A stretch of 64,000 nt of DNA from Streptomyces caniferus (GCF_009811555.1 NZ_BLIN01000005.1:2613501-2677500), one strand, 5' to 3'; shown: positions 16,887-25,944, counted from the first letter of the stretch. The notes: generated from the sequence alone by a model not told the origin. Translations and numbers: made by a program.

Positions 16887-17570
16887 ATGGGCGGCGTGAC
16901 TCGCGCCGCCTCCTCTTCCGCGCCCGCCGCCCCCGGGCTCTCGGCCTCTCCCCCGGCCTCGGTCCTCGGGCTCGCCCCCGTCATCCCGGTCGTCGTACTG
17001 GACGACGCGGCCGACGCCGTACCGCTCGCCCGCGCACTCGTCGCGGGCGGGCTGCCCGCGATCGAGGTGACCCTGCGGACGCCCGCCGCGCTGGACGCGA
17101 TCCGGGCCGTCGCCGCCGAGGTCCCGGAAGCCGTGATCGGCGCGGGCACCCTGCTCACCCCCGGGCAGGCCGGCGCGGCGCTCACGGCCGGCTCCCGCTT
17201 CCTGGTCAGTCCCGGCTGGTCGCCGCGGCTGCTGGGCGCGATGAAGGACTCCGGGGTGCCGTTCCTGCCCGGGGTCTCCACGGCCTCGGAGGTGGTGACC
17301 CTGCTGGACGAGGGCCTCACCGAGATGAAGTTCTTCCCGGCCGAGGCGGCGGGCGGCACCGCCTATCTCTCGTCACTGGCCGCGCCGCTGCCGCAGGCCC
17401 GCTTCTGCCCGACCGGGGGCATCGGCCTGGCGTCGGCGCCGTCCTACCTGGCGCTGCCGAACGTCGGCTGTGTCGGCGGCACCTGGATGCTGCCGGCCGA
17501 CGCCCTGGCCGCGAAGGACTGGGACCGGGTGCGCCGACTCGCCCGGGAGGCGGCGGCGTTGGCGGCCTGA
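16887..17570 (+). CDS. eda: 2-dehydro-3-deoxy-6-phosphogluconate aldolase
   Basis: 227 residues. The TIM-barrel aldolase motifs are clear: PVIPVVVLDD at the start of the barrel, LPAIEVTLRT carrying the catalytic Glu, GAGTLLTPGQA, and the Schiff-base lysine at 148 (EMKFFPAEA). PTGGIGLASAPSYL binds phosphate. It cleaves KDPG to pyruvate and glyceraldehyde-3-phosphate (Entner-Doudoroff) or related keto-acids. I chose ATG 16887 (GGAGGGTGGG upstream) over an earlier in-frame ATG at 16839. Confidence 0.9.
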   Translation: MGGVTRAASSSAPAAPGLSASPPASVLGLAPVIPVVVLDDAADAVPLARALVAGGLPAIEVTLRTPAALDAIRAVAAEVPEAVIGAGTLLTPGQAGAALTAGSRFLVSPGWSPRLLGAMKDSGVPFLPGVSTASEVVTLLDEGLTEMKFFPAEAAGGTAYLSSLAAPLPQARFCPTGGIGLASAPSYLALPNVGCVGGTWMLPADALAAKDWDRVRRLAREAAALAA

Positions 17571-17642
17571 GGCCCGCTCCTCGCGTACGAGGAGTCCGGC
17601 TCGTCCGACCGCCCGGCTCATCCGACGGCCCGGCTCGCACGA

Positions 17643-17680
17643 AGGGCCCGGCGCATCGGTCGTCCGATGTGCCGGGCCCT
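17643..17680. terminator. bidirectional hairpin terminator
   Basis: AGGGCCCGGCGCATCGG pairs with CCGATGTGCCGGGCCCT, a 17-bp stem with one G-U pair and a 4-nt loop. It lies between the convergent eda and RNase H/phosphatase genes and can serve both. Confidence 0.85.
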
Positions 17681-17720
17681 GTCGCGCAGAAGGTGTACGG
17701 GGCGTACGCGGGAGGCCGCG

Positions 17721-18902
17721 CTACCTCAGATGCGAGGTGTCGTTCAGCAGCCGCAGCGAGGCGTTGCCGTCGGAGTAGTACGCGACGACCGAGAGCGACG
17801 CCGCGGACAGCTCCATCCGGAACAGCGACTCCGGTGGGGCGCCCAGCGCGAGCCGGACCAGCGTCTTGACCGGCGTGACGTGGGTGACGACGAGGACGGT
17901 CCTGCCCGCGTACCGGGCGAGGAGCTTGTCGCGGGCGACGGCGACCCGGCGGGCGACCGTCGCGAAGGACTCGCCGCCTCCGGTGGGCGCCACCTTGGCG
18001 GAGCCGAGCCAGGCGTCGAGGTCCTCGGGGTGGCGCTCGCGCACCTCGGCGAAGGTCAGCCCCTCCCACGCCCCGAAGTCGGTCTCGCGCAGGCCCTCCT
18101 CTATCCGGACCTCCAGGCCGAGCCGGTCCGCGGCCGCCTGGGCGGTCTCCCGGCAGCGCCGCAGCGGTGAGCTGACGACGGCCTGGATCGTGCCCCGGGC
18201 GGCGAGCGCGGCGGCGGTCGCCTCGGCCTGGCGGCGGCCGGCGGCGGAGAGCGCGGGGTCGGTGCCGCCACTGCCGGAGAACCGCTTCTCGGGCGTCAGC
18301 GGGGTCTCGCCGTGCCGCAGCAGGACGAGGGTCGCGGGCGGACCGAGGTCGGGAGAGCCCCAGCCGACCGACGACGCGGACTCCTCCGCCGTCTCCACCG
18401 CCTCGTCGGCGGCCCGGGCGGCGGCGCTGCGGGCGGGCGCGGCGGCGGTGGCGAGCGCCGCCTTGGAGGAGCCCGGCTCCCACTGCTTGCCGATCTTCCC
18501 GGCGTCCATGGCCTCGTTGGCGAGCCGGTCGGCGTGCTTGTTCTGCGCGCGCGGGATCCACTCGTAGGTGACCTGCTCGCGCGGGAAGACCGAACCGGCC
18601 TCGGCGGCCAGCGGCTTCATGTCGGGGTGCTTGATCTTCCAGCGTCCCGACATCTGCTCGACGACGAGCTTGGAGTCCATCCGCACCCGGATACAGGCCT
18701 CCGGGGCGAGCGCGTGCGCCGCCCGCAGACCGGCCACCAGGCCCTTGTACTCGGCGACGTTGTTGGTCGCGGTGCCGATGAACTCGGCGACCTCGGCCAG
18801 CGCCTCGCCCGTCTCCGGGTCGAGGACGACCGCGCCGTAACCGGCCGGCCCCGGGTTGCCCCGGGAGCCGCCGTCCGCCTCGACGATCAGGGTGCGGGCC
18901 AC
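17721..18902 (-). CDS. bifunctional RNase H / acid phosphatase
   Basis: 393 residues. Residues 1-135 are a type I RNase H with acidic residues Asp10, Glu51, Asp76 and Asp125 (EADGGSRGNPG, NNVAEYKGL, RMDSKLVV, HADRLANE). After an Ala/Glu-rich linker (about 140-185), a histidine phosphatase domain begins with LRHGET (His197) and continues through SSPLRRCRETA and VVTHVTPVK. The mycobacterial relative Rv2228c degrades RNA of RNA-DNA hybrids and has an acid phosphatase (CobC-like) domain. It follows the zinc-ribbon gene by 3 bp, in an operon with the Nif3 gene. Confidence 0.93.
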   Translation of the reverse strand: MARTLIVEADGGSRGNPGPAGYGAVVLDPETGEALAEVAEFIGTATNNVAEYKGLVAGLRAAHALAPEACIRVRMDSKLVVEQMSGRWKIKHPDMKPLAAEAGSVFPREQVTYEWIPRAQNKHADRLANEAMDAGKIGKQWEPGSSKAALATAAAPARSAAARAADEAVETAEESASSVGWGSPDLGPPATLVLLRHGETPLTPEKRFSGSGGTDPALSAAGRRQAEATAAALAARGTIQAVVSSPLRRCRETAQAAADRLGLEVRIEEGLRETDFGAWEGLTFAEVRERHPEDLDAWLGSAKVAPTGGGESFATVARRVAVARDKLLARYAGRTVLVVTHVTPVKTLVRLALGAPPESLFRMELSAASLSVVAYYSDGNASLRLLNDTSHLR

Positions 18903-18905
18903 GGC

Positions 18906-19649
18906 CTAGAGACCCGAATCGGGCGTACGGACCAGGATGCGGGTGCAGTTCTCGCAGCGCAGGACCGCGTCGGCGGCGGCGGCGCGCACGTCGTTGACCT
19001 CGGTGATGTTCAGCTCCAGGCGGCAGCCCTCGCAGCGGCGCTGGTAGAGGCGCGCCGCGCCGACGCCGCCCTCCTTCGTGCGGATCTTGTCGTAGAGCTT
19101 CAGCAGGTCGGCCGGGATGTCGGCGACGGTCAGCTCGCGCTCCTTGGTGACCGTGGCGTGCTCGGCGTCGATCTCGGCGTAGGCGGCGTCCCGGCGGGCG
19201 GCGGCGTCGTCGACCTTGGCCTGGATCGCGTCGACCCGGCCGGTCAGCTCGGTGACCCGCTCCTGGGCGGACTCGCGGCGCTCCATGACCTCCAGGACGA
19301 CGTCCTCCAGGTCGCCCTGGCGCTTGGCCAGCGAGGTCAGTTCGCGCTGGAGGTTCTCCAGGTCCTTCGGGGAGGTGACGGCACCGGAGTCCAGGCGCTT
19401 CTGGTCGCGGGCGGCGCGCTGGCGCACCTGGTCCACGTCCTGCTCGGCCTTGGTCTGCTCGCGGCTGGTGTCGCTCTCCTCGGTCTGCGCGGCGACGAGC
19501 AGGTCGCGCTGCTGGATGAGGTCGGCCTCCAGGGTCTGCAGCTCGGCCAGCTCGGGCAGGTTGTTGCGCCGGTGGGCGAGCTGGGTGAGCCTCACGTCCA
19601 GGGCCTGGACGTCGAGGAGGCGGATCTGGTCGGCGGGCGCGGCGTTCAG
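18906..19649 (-). CDS. C4-type zinc-ribbon coiled-coil protein, CTG start
   Basis: 247 residues. A long coiled coil fills residues 15-175 (repeated EL/ER heptads, DLENLQRELTSLAKRQGDLED), followed by a zinc ribbon with two Cys pairs (RRCEGCRLEL and LRCENCTRIL). Homologues begin with NAAPADQIRLLDVQALDVRL. Here that sequence is preceded by CTG at 19649, with an AGGAG 7 nt upstream and a CTGA overlap with the Nif3 stop, so CTG is the best start. The actinobacterial family includes CdsZ-type and RNase-H-linked zinc ribbon proteins with probable roles in nucleic-acid or ribosome metabolism. Confidence 0.88.
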   Translation of the reverse strand: MNAAPADQIRLLDVQALDVRLTQLAHRRNNLPELAELQTLEADLIQQRDLLVAAQTEESDTSREQTKAEQDVDQVRQRAARDQKRLDSGAVTSPKDLENLQRELTSLAKRQGDLEDVVLEVMERRESAQERVTELTGRVDAIQAKVDDAAARRDAAYAEIDAEHATVTKERELTVADIPADLLKLYDKIRTKEGGVGAARLYQRRCEGCRLELNITEVNDVRAAAADAVLRCENCTRILVRTPDSGL

Positions 19650-20542
19650 CGTGGGGCTCCTGTGGTGTGGGTCGGGGCGGAGAAGGGGGTGGACGCCGCG
19701 TGGGCGGTCCAGGGATCGGTGACCGTACGGGAGACATGCGTACGCAGTCCCCAGTCGTGCCGGTCGGAGACCGCGTCGAGCTGTGCCGCGGCCTGCTCGC
19801 ACCACGGCCATTCGGTGGCCCAGTGGGCGGCGTCGAGCAGCGCCAGCGGGCTCTTCTGGGTGGCCTCGGAGGCCGGGTGGTGGCGCAGGTCGGCGGTGAG
19901 GAACGCATCCACACCGGCCGCGCGTACGTCGTCGAAGAGACTGTCGCCGGAGCCGCCGGAGACGGCGAGGGTCCGGATCTCGCGGTCCGGGTCACCGGCC
20001 GCCCGGATGCCCTGCGCGGTGGCGGGCAGCCGGCCCGCGGCGTACGCGGCGAGGTCGGCCAGCGTCATCGGATGCGGCAGCTCGCAGATCCGGCCGAGGC
20101 CCCGGCGGCCTGCCGGATCGCTCGGGTCCGGGACCAGCGGGCCGAGGATGCGCAGGTCCAGGGCGCCGGCCAGGGCGTCGGAGACACCGGGGTCGGCGGT
20201 GTCGGCGTTGGTGTGCGCGACGTGCAGGGCGATGTCGTGCTTGATGAGCGTGTGCACGACCTTGCCCTTGAAGGTCGAGGCCGCGACCGTCGTCGTCCCG
20301 CGCAGATAGAGCGGGTGGTGGGTGACGAGGAGGTCGGCACCGAGCTTCACCGCCTCGTCGACGATCTCCTGGACCGGGTCGACGGCGAACAGCACCCGGC
20401 GGACCTCGGTGCCGGGATCTCCGCAGACCGTGCCGACGGCGTCCCACCCTTCGGCCCGCTCGGGGGGCCAGAGGGCGTCGAGCGCGGTGAGGACTTCAGA
20501 CAGTACGGGCACGGGTGGAAGGTTACCTCCCAGCTGTGACAT
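19646..20542 (-). CDS. Nif3-like dinuclear metal-centre protein
   Basis: 298 residues from ATG 20542. The metal-site signature THHPLYLRG, the downstream HVAHTNADTADPGVSDAL and the late DLRHHPASEA block fit the NGG1p-interacting factor 3/YbgI family, which folds as a hexameric ring with two metals per subunit. Members have been linked to GTP cyclohydrolase-like hydrolysis, but the role is unsettled. It is first in the operon Nif3 - zinc ribbon - RNase H/phosphatase, with start-stop overlap to the next gene. An earlier start at 20650 would add low-complexity sequence. Confidence 0.88.
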   Translation of the reverse strand: MSQLGGNLPPVPVLSEVLTALDALWPPERAEGWDAVGTVCGDPGTEVRRVLFAVDPVQEIVDEAVKLGADLLVTHHPLYLRGTTTVAASTFKGKVVHTLIKHDIALHVAHTNADTADPGVSDALAGALDLRILGPLVPDPSDPAGRRGLGRICELPHPMTLADLAAYAAGRLPATAQGIRAAGDPDREIRTLAVSGGSGDSLFDDVRAAGVDAFLTADLRHHPASEATQKSPLALLDAAHWATEWPWCEQAAAQLDAVSDRHDWGLRTHVSRTVTDPWTAHAASTPFSAPTHTTGAPR

Positions 20543-20742
20543 GGCGCGGGGCCCTCGGGTCGTCTCCCCCGCCCCCTCCCCCTCCGTCGCCCGGCCCATG
20601 CTTGAAATCTGAAGCACAACGCCCTCGTTGACCACCGACGAACGGGACATTCGCCACTCTTATGCGTGAAGTGTGGCACCTACCGACGATCGGCCGGACG
20701 TACGAAAACTAGCTTCGGATGCCGACTGGAGGTGACCACTCG

Positions 20743-22137
20743 ATGACGATCTGTGCCACTGAGGACGCCACGGCCCGTCCCGCCGAGGACGCCGCGGCGC
20801 CGGGCGGCCCGCAGCGCGCGGCGCTGACGATCGCCGCCGACGGCTCGTACGCCGCCCGGCTCGCCCGTCACGACGACGCCGCCGGGAGCTGGTTTCCGGA
20901 GCGCTGGACGCTGAGCGGCCCCGAGCCGTACGCCGTGCCGCTGCAGGGCACCCAGCCCGAGGAGCCGGACAGCGCACTGCTGCCGCTCGCCGACGGACGG
21001 GTGCTGATCCTGCGCCGGGTCGCCGACCGTTTCGCCGTCTCCCTGCTCTACCCGGCGGGCCCCGGCACCGGCGAAGTCCTGCTGGGCGCCGTACCGGCCC
21101 CCGAACTCACCCTGCTGCCGCCCGTCCCCGGCGGGAAGGCGGCCTACGCCCTCGCGCCCGAGGCGCACGCGACCACGCTGTGGCTGCTGCACGGCGGTGC
21201 GGACGGCCCCGAGCGGATCGCCCGGATCCCGGGACGCTGTACGGGCGGCGTCTGGCTGGACCGCGGCGGCCGGCTGCTGGCGCTGGACCGCGAGCGGGAC
21301 GGCCGGACGAAGACCGTGGTGGCCGATCTGGAGCGGGGCGGCGAGACCGGCCTGCTGCTGCAGATCACCGAGGAGAGCAACGACCGGCTGCTGCTGGCCG
21401 ATCCGGACAGCGGGCTGCTGCTCGTACGGTCCGACGCCCCGGGGCACGACCGGCTGGGCTGGGGCGTACTGGGCAGCAGCCGGCCGGTGCGCTTCCCGGA
21501 GTGCCTGCGGCCCGCGGAGGGCACCCTCACGCCGTTCGCGATGCAGCCGGGGCAGATGCTGGCGCCGGAGAGCTGTGCGGTGGCGTTCCGCAGGGATGCG
21601 CCGAACGGCACCTGGCTGGGCGTCTGGCGGCCCGCGGAGCGGCAGTTGCGGCAGTTCCCGGCCCCGGGGGGATGGCTGGCGGGAGCCGGACTGTGGACGG
21701 CGGGCGGCGAACTGCTGCTGCCGTACGCGACGGGGGCGGAGCCGTGCGGAGTGGCGCGGGCGGCCGTACCGGCGCTGCCGGTGCAGGCGGCGCCCCCGGT
21801 ACGGGCGACGCCCCCGGTGGAGGCGGCACGGCCGGTGGCCGCACCACGGCCGGCGGGACCGGTGGAGGCGGTGGAGGCGGTGGAGCCGCCGTTCCCGGCG
21901 GAGCCTCCACAGCCCGTGGAGCCGATGGATCCGCCGGTACTCCCCATGTGGAGGCCCGATTCCGGGGCGGATGCCGGGGGCGGCGGGGGGATTGTCCTGG
22001 ATGCAGGAGAAACCGACAACCGCTCCACAGCATCTGCACAACCACAGACCGCACTCGCGGAACCGCGGCACCTCCCCGCGCATCCTCGATTGTGCAGGCC
22101 AGTGCCCTTGCAGCAGGCGCCGCTGGCGGCCCGGTAG
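20743..22137 (+). CDS. conserved hypothetical beta-propeller-like protein
   Basis: 464 residues from ATG 20743 with GGAGGTG upstream. Residues 30-360 read as repeated beta-strand blades (DGRVLILRRVADRFAVSLLYP, GGRLLALDRERDG, GLLLVRSDAPG), suggesting a WD/propeller-like fold without signal peptide. Residues 360-430 are a low-complexity Pro/Val/Glu stretch (QAAPPVRATPPVEAARPV). The last 35 residues are Cys/Gln/Pro-containing and look less conserved. I do not recognise a function. It is divergent from the Nif3 operon across 200 bp. Confidence 0.65.
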   Translation: MTICATEDATARPAEDAAAPGGPQRAALTIAADGSYAARLARHDDAAGSWFPERWTLSGPEPYAVPLQGTQPEEPDSALLPLADGRVLILRRVADRFAVSLLYPAGPGTGEVLLGAVPAPELTLLPPVPGGKAAYALAPEAHATTLWLLHGGADGPERIARIPGRCTGGVWLDRGGRLLALDRERDGRTKTVVADLERGGETGLLLQITEESNDRLLLADPDSGLLLVRSDAPGHDRLGWGVLGSSRPVRFPECLRPAEGTLTPFAMQPGQMLAPESCAVAFRRDAPNGTWLGVWRPAERQLRQFPAPGGWLAGAGLWTAGGELLLPYATGAEPCGVARAAVPALPVQAAPPVRATPPVEAARPVAAPRPAGPVEAVEAVEPPFPAEPPQPVEPMDPPVLPMWRPDSGADAGGGGGIVLDAGETDNRSTASAQPQTALAEPRHLPAHPRLCRPVPLQQAPLAAR

Positions 22138-22298
22138 ACCCGGTGGAGTGCGATTTCCGGCCCCGTTAGAATTTCGGGCGGGGGCTCCGCAGCCGGTTGA
22201 CCGGCCACCGACAGTGCCGCTCTGGGTCAGCCTTGGCGGTCGTCGGGCGAGGTCCCGACGCGTACAGCTGTAAGCGATCTGACGGAGTGACTCTTTTC

Positions 22299-22466
22299 AT
22301 GTCCGAAGCCCGAACCGACACGACCCAGGCGCGCCCCCAGGAGGCATCCGCCCAGGCCGCCGGGGCCGCAAGCTCCGGCAGGCACCGTGGCCCGGCCGCC
22401 GCTGAGGAGTCCGACTCCGCCGCCCATGGCCGGCACCGCCGGGACAAGCAGCCGCAGGACGCGTAA
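22299..22466 (+). CDS. small hydrophilic protein (55 aa)
   Basis: ATG 22299, preceded by ACGGAGTGA. The product is Ala/Arg/Gln/His-rich and predicted disordered (MSEARTDTTQARPQEASAQ). It ends just before a strong bidirectional terminator, which supports a real transcript. Function unknown. Confidence 0.6.
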   Translation: MSEARTDTTQARPQEASAQAAGAASSGRHRGPAAAEESDSAAHGRHRRDKQPQDA

Positions 22467-22507
22467 GGACGGTCCGGCGCGTCCTGACCGCCGACCCGAC
22501 CGTACGA

Positions 22508-22556
22508 ACGGCCGTGACCACCGCACCGCGTCTTCGCGGGCGGTGGCCACGGCCGT
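22508..22556. terminator. bidirectional hairpin terminator
   Basis: ACGGCCGTGACCACCGC (22508-22524) pairs with GCGGTGGCCACGGCCGT (22540-22556) with one mismatch in 17. It separates the convergent small gene and the Hsd4A-like gene. Confidence 0.85.
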
Positions 22557-22581
22557 TGTGCGTGGTGCGCCGCGGGGGCCG

Positions 22582-23541
22582 TCAGTCGTGCTTGAGGGCC
22601 AGCACCTCGGCCGCCGCGAAGGTCTCGTCCGGCGGGCGCTGCGCGAAGTACGGCGTGAGCGCCTCGTCCAGCTCCTCGAAGCTGAAGAGGTCCTTCGCCG
22701 TGTCGAACTTGGCGGCGATCCGTGGGCGTTCGGCGACGGCGACCATGCCGCCGTGCACGACCAGCAGCTGGCCGTTGACCCGGGCCGCAGCCGGTGAGGC
22801 GAGGTAGCCGACGAGCGGTGCGACGTGTTCGGGCGCGAGCACATCGAGCCCGCCCTCCCCGGGCTCCCGGCCCCCCGGATGGGCGGGAAGGCCGGCGAAG
22901 ACGTCCTCCGTCATACGGGTACGGGCGCGCGGGCAGATCGCGTTGGCGGTCACGCCGTATTTGGCCAGCGCCAGGGCCGTGGAGGTGGTCAGTCCGACGA
23001 TGCCGCCCTTGGCCGCGGCGTAGTTGGGCTGGCCCGCCGAGCCGGCGAGGAACGCCTCGGAGGAGGTGTTGATGATCCGGCCGTGGACCGGGCCGCCGGC
23101 CGCCTTGGAGCGCTCGCGCCAGTGGACGGCGGCGAAGTGGGTGGTGTTGAAGTGGCCCTTGAGGTGGACGCGGATGACCGAGTCCCACTCGTCCTCGGTC
23201 ATCGAGAACACCATCCGGTCGCGCAGAATGCCCGCGTTGTTGACCAGGATGTCGAGCCGTCCGTAGGTCTCGACGGCCAGTTGCACGAGGGTGCGGGCGT
23301 GATCGTGGTCGGCGACGTCGCCGAGGTGGGCTACCGCCCGGCCGCCCGCCGCGCGGATCTCGGCGGCGACGTCCTCGGCGGGCGCCGCCGAGGCCTCGCC
23401 CGAGCCGTCGCGGCCCGGCTGCCCGTAGTCGTTGACCACGACGGATGCGCCGAGGCGGGCGAGTTCAAGGGCTTCGGCGCGGCCCAGGCCGCGCCCGGCA
23501 CCGGTGACGATCGCGGTAAGGCCCTCCAGTGGCTGTGCCAT
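22582..23541 (-). CDS. Hsd4A-like steroid side-chain SDR dehydrogenase
   Basis: 319 residues. Classical SDR features: GAGRGLGRAEA near the start, VVVNDYG, NNAG, and a YAAAK catalytic pair (QPNYAAAKGG). The GLGRAEALELARLGA...VVVNDYG pattern is that of the mycobacterial Hsd4A (Rv3502c)/peroxisomal multifunctional-enzyme type 2 group, which oxidises 3-hydroxyacyl-CoA steroids in cholesterol side-chain beta-oxidation and has 17-beta-hydroxysteroid activity. It follows the alcohol dehydrogenase and Hsd4B-like genes on the same strand, probably one KstR-controlled operon. Confidence 0.83.
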   Translation of the reverse strand: MAQPLEGLTAIVTGAGRGLGRAEALELARLGASVVVNDYGQPGRDGSGEASAAPAEDVAAEIRAAGGRAVAHLGDVADHDHARTLVQLAVETYGRLDILVNNAGILRDRMVFSMTEDEWDSVIRVHLKGHFNTTHFAAVHWRERSKAAGGPVHGRIINTSSEAFLAGSAGQPNYAAAKGGIVGLTTSTALALAKYGVTANAICPRARTRMTEDVFAGLPAHPGGREPGEGGLDVLAPEHVAPLVGYLASPAAARVNGQLLVVHGGMVAVAERPRIAAKFDTAKDLFSFEELDEALTPYFAQRPPDETFAAAEVLALKHD

Positions 23542-23575
23542 TCCTGTCCTCTCCAGTCGTCGTGGAGCGCGAGGC

Positions 23576-23637
23576 GGTGCGGTGGATGCGGTGCGGTGCG
23601 GTGGATGCGGTGCGGTGCGGTGGATGCGGTGCGGTGG
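23576..23637. repeat. 19-bp tandem repeat, 3 copies
   Basis: GGTGGATGCGGTGCGGTGC repeats at 23581, 23600 and 23619 (last copy with one change), and degenerate GGTCGATGCG variants continue to about 23700. It fills the gap between the SDR start (23541) and the alcohol dehydrogenase stop (23735). Confidence 0.85.
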
Positions 23638-23734
23638 ACGAGGTCGATGCGATAGGTGCGGTCGATGTGGCGGATGCGATTCGGTACGGCGGACGCGGGG
23701 CGGTGCGAACGGTCCGCTCGCCGGGCCGCGCGCG

Positions 23735-24811
23735 TCAGATCTCTATGCAGGTCCGCAGCGCGGTCCCCGAGCGCATCTGGTCGAGCGCGTCATTGATCTC
23801 GGCGAGCTGGACGCGGTGGGTGATCAGGCCTTCGAGGTCGATCCGGCCGGCCCGCCACAGGGCGATGGCCCGCTCGTAGGAGCGCAGCACGTCCGCGCCG
23901 CCGTACAGGGACGGCAGGATCCGCTTCTCGTCGAAGAACAGCTCGAACATGTTGACCTGGAAGGTGTCGTCCATCGCGCCCGCGCCGACCACGCACAGGG
24001 TGCCGCCGCGCCGCGTCATCTCGTAGGCGGTACGGGCGGTGGCGGACTTGCCGACCACCTCGAAGACGTAGTCGAAGCCCTCTCCCGCGGTGATCCGGGC
24101 CTTGGCGTCGGCGAACTCCTCCGGGGCGACGGCCTCGGTGGCGCCGAAGCGGAGCGCGGCCTCCCGGCGGGCGGGCACCGGGTCGACGGCGATGATCTGG
24201 GCCGCGCCGCACGCCTTCGCCCCCTGGATGACGGAGATGCCGACTCCGCCGCAGCCGATCACCGCGACCGAGGACGCGGCCTCCACCTTCGCCGTGTTGA
24301 GGGCGGCGCCGAGCCCGGTGGTGACGCCGCAGCCGATGAGCGCGGCGATCTCGTAGGGGACGTCGTCCGGGATCGGGACCGCGCAGTTGGCGGCGACCAC
24401 GACCTCTTCGGCGAAGGTGCCGGTGCCGGCGAAGCCGAAGACGTCCCCGCCGGGGCGCCGGAAGTTGGGCGTGCCGGCGTTCATGAATCCGGCCAGGCAC
24501 AGATGGGTCTGGCCGCGCTTGCAGGACGGGCAGCTGCCGCAGGCGGGCAGCCAGCACATCAGGACGCGGTCGCCCTGGGCGAGCCCGGTGACGCCGTCGC
24601 CGACGTCGAGGATCTCCCCGGCGCCCTCGTGCCCGGGGACGAAGGGGGCGGGCTGCGGCAGCACCCCGTTCATGGCGGAGAGATCGGAGTGGCACAGTCC
24701 GGTCGCCCGGATCCGGATCCTGACCTTGCCGGGTCCAAACCCCACCGCCTCGATGTCGTCGAGGACTTCGAGCTTGTCCTGCCCTGTCTCGTGCTGTACG
24801 GCTGCGCGCAT
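23735..24811 (-). CDS. zinc-dependent alcohol dehydrogenase
   Basis: 358 residues from ATG 24811. Catalytic zinc residues are in GLCHSD and GHEGAG; the structural zinc lobe has four Cys in ACGSCPSCKRGQTHLC. The NAD motif is IGCGGVGISVIQGA. It is a class III-like (formaldehyde/alkanol dehydrogenase type) enzyme. Sitting between Hsd4A- and Hsd4B-like genes, it may oxidise the C26 alcohol made by CYP125 to the aldehyde; this substrate is inferred from context only. Confidence 0.87.
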   Translation of the reverse strand: MRAAVQHETGQDKLEVLDDIEAVGFGPGKVRIRIRATGLCHSDLSAMNGVLPQPAPFVPGHEGAGEILDVGDGVTGLAQGDRVLMCWLPACGSCPSCKRGQTHLCLAGFMNAGTPNFRRPGGDVFGFAGTGTFAEEVVVAANCAVPIPDDVPYEIAALIGCGVTTGLGAALNTAKVEAASSVAVIGCGGVGISVIQGAKACGAAQIIAVDPVPARREAALRFGATEAVAPEEFADAKARITAGEGFDYVFEVVGKSATARTAYEMTRRGGTLCVVGAGAMDDTFQVNMFELFFDEKRILPSLYGGADVLRSYERAIALWRAGRIDLEGLITHRVQLAEINDALDQMRSGTALRTCIEI

Positions 24812-24947
24812 GTCACGGCTCCTCTCGTACGTACGGCGATCCCGCCCCCGTCCGGACCGGCCGGGGGCGAACGACGCATCCCATGGCGTATCCGCGACGT
24901 CCCACCCGACTCGCGGCGCCCGGCCGGTCACACCCGAAGGACACGGC

Positions 24948-25823
24948 CTAGCTGTGCTCCACCACGGTGTCCGCCAGCACCGGCGCCTCGTCGCGGTCAG
25001 CGGCCGTGACCGACACCTGAACCCGGCCGGGCTCCTGCCACAGACGGATCCGCAGCGTCTCCCCCGGGAAGACCACCCCGGCGAAACGGGTCGTGTACGA
25101 CCGCACGCGGGTCACATCGCCGCCGAGCACCGTGTCGACCACGGCTTTGAGCGTCACGCCATAGGTGCACAGCCCGTGCAGGATCGGCCGGTCGAAGCCG
25201 GCGAGCTTGGCGAACCCGGGGTCGGCGTGCAGCGGGTTCCAGTCGCCGGAGAGGCGGTAGAGCAGCGCCTGGTCCGCGCGGATGTGGCGTTCGGTGTGCA
25301 GATCGGGGGCGCGGTCGGGGAGTTCGAGGCGGGCGGACGGGCCGCGGTCGCCGCCGAAGCCGCCCTCGCCGCGGACGAAGATCTGGGTGTCGCAGGTCCA
25401 CAACGGCCCGTCGTCGTCGGCGACTTCGGAGCGCAGCACGATGACGGCGGCCTTGCCCTTGTCGTACACGGCGGGCACCGACGAGGTCTGGGTCGCGCGG
25501 CCGCTCACCGGGAGCGGGCGGTGCACGGTGACGGTCTGGCCGCCGTGCAGGACCGCGGCGAGGTCGACGTCGATGCCCGGGGCGGAGAGTCCGCCGGCGA
25601 GCGCCATGCCGCCGCCCGCGACGGTGGCGAAGGTGGGCAGGACGTGCAGTGCGCTCTCCAGGGTGTAGCGCAGTTCGTCCGGGTCGGTGGCGGGGTGGGC
25701 CTTCTCCGGTGTGGCCGCGCCGGCCCCGATACCGAGGTGGTAGAGCTGGACGTCCTTGTGGTCCCAGGCGAGTTCGGTGGTCCGCGGCTCGGCGGAGGTG
25801 GCCTTGGCGGCGTCGATGGGCAT
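24948..25823 (-). CDS. Hsd4B-like MaoC enoyl-CoA hydratase
   Basis: 291 residues from ATG 25823. Double hot-dog protein of the hydratase-2/MaoC type. The C-terminal half carries the hydratase 2 signature YRLSGDWNPLHADPGF with catalytic Asp and His, followed by RPILHGLCTYGV. The opening (WDHKDVQLYHLGIGAG), LPTFATVAGGG and YDKGKAAVI closely follow mycobacterial Rv3538 (Hsd4B), a hydratase of cholesterol side-chain degradation. It is first in the operon with the alcohol dehydrogenase and Hsd4A. A perfect KstR box and a second palindrome lie upstream. Confidence 0.88.
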   Translation of the reverse strand: MPIDAAKATSAEPRTTELAWDHKDVQLYHLGIGAGAATPEKAHPATDPDELRYTLESALHVLPTFATVAGGGMALAGGLSAPGIDVDLAAVLHGGQTVTVHRPLPVSGRATQTSSVPAVYDKGKAAVIVLRSEVADDDGPLWTCDTQIFVRGEGGFGGDRGPSARLELPDRAPDLHTERHIRADQALLYRLSGDWNPLHADPGFAKLAGFDRPILHGLCTYGVTLKAVVDTVLGGDVTRVRSYTTRFAGVVFPGETLRIRLWQEPGRVQVSVTAADRDEAPVLADTVVEHS

Positions 25824-25944
25824 GGGGCTGCTTGCTCCTTCACCACGTTGCGAAGACCCCGGCCCGGCCGTCCGCACCGTCGACCGTGCCGGGGTCGTAT
25901 CTGGTCGGCGCGGCCGCGCTCCGACAGCACACCGCTCGCACTTC

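Noticed and set aside
17317..19995. 892-residue minus-strand frame
   Set aside because: Low-complexity Arg/Gly/Pro text overlapping real genes with recognised domains in other frames.
23576..23637. CRISPR-like array
   Set aside because: The repeats are contiguous 19-mers without unique spacers, and no cas genes are near.
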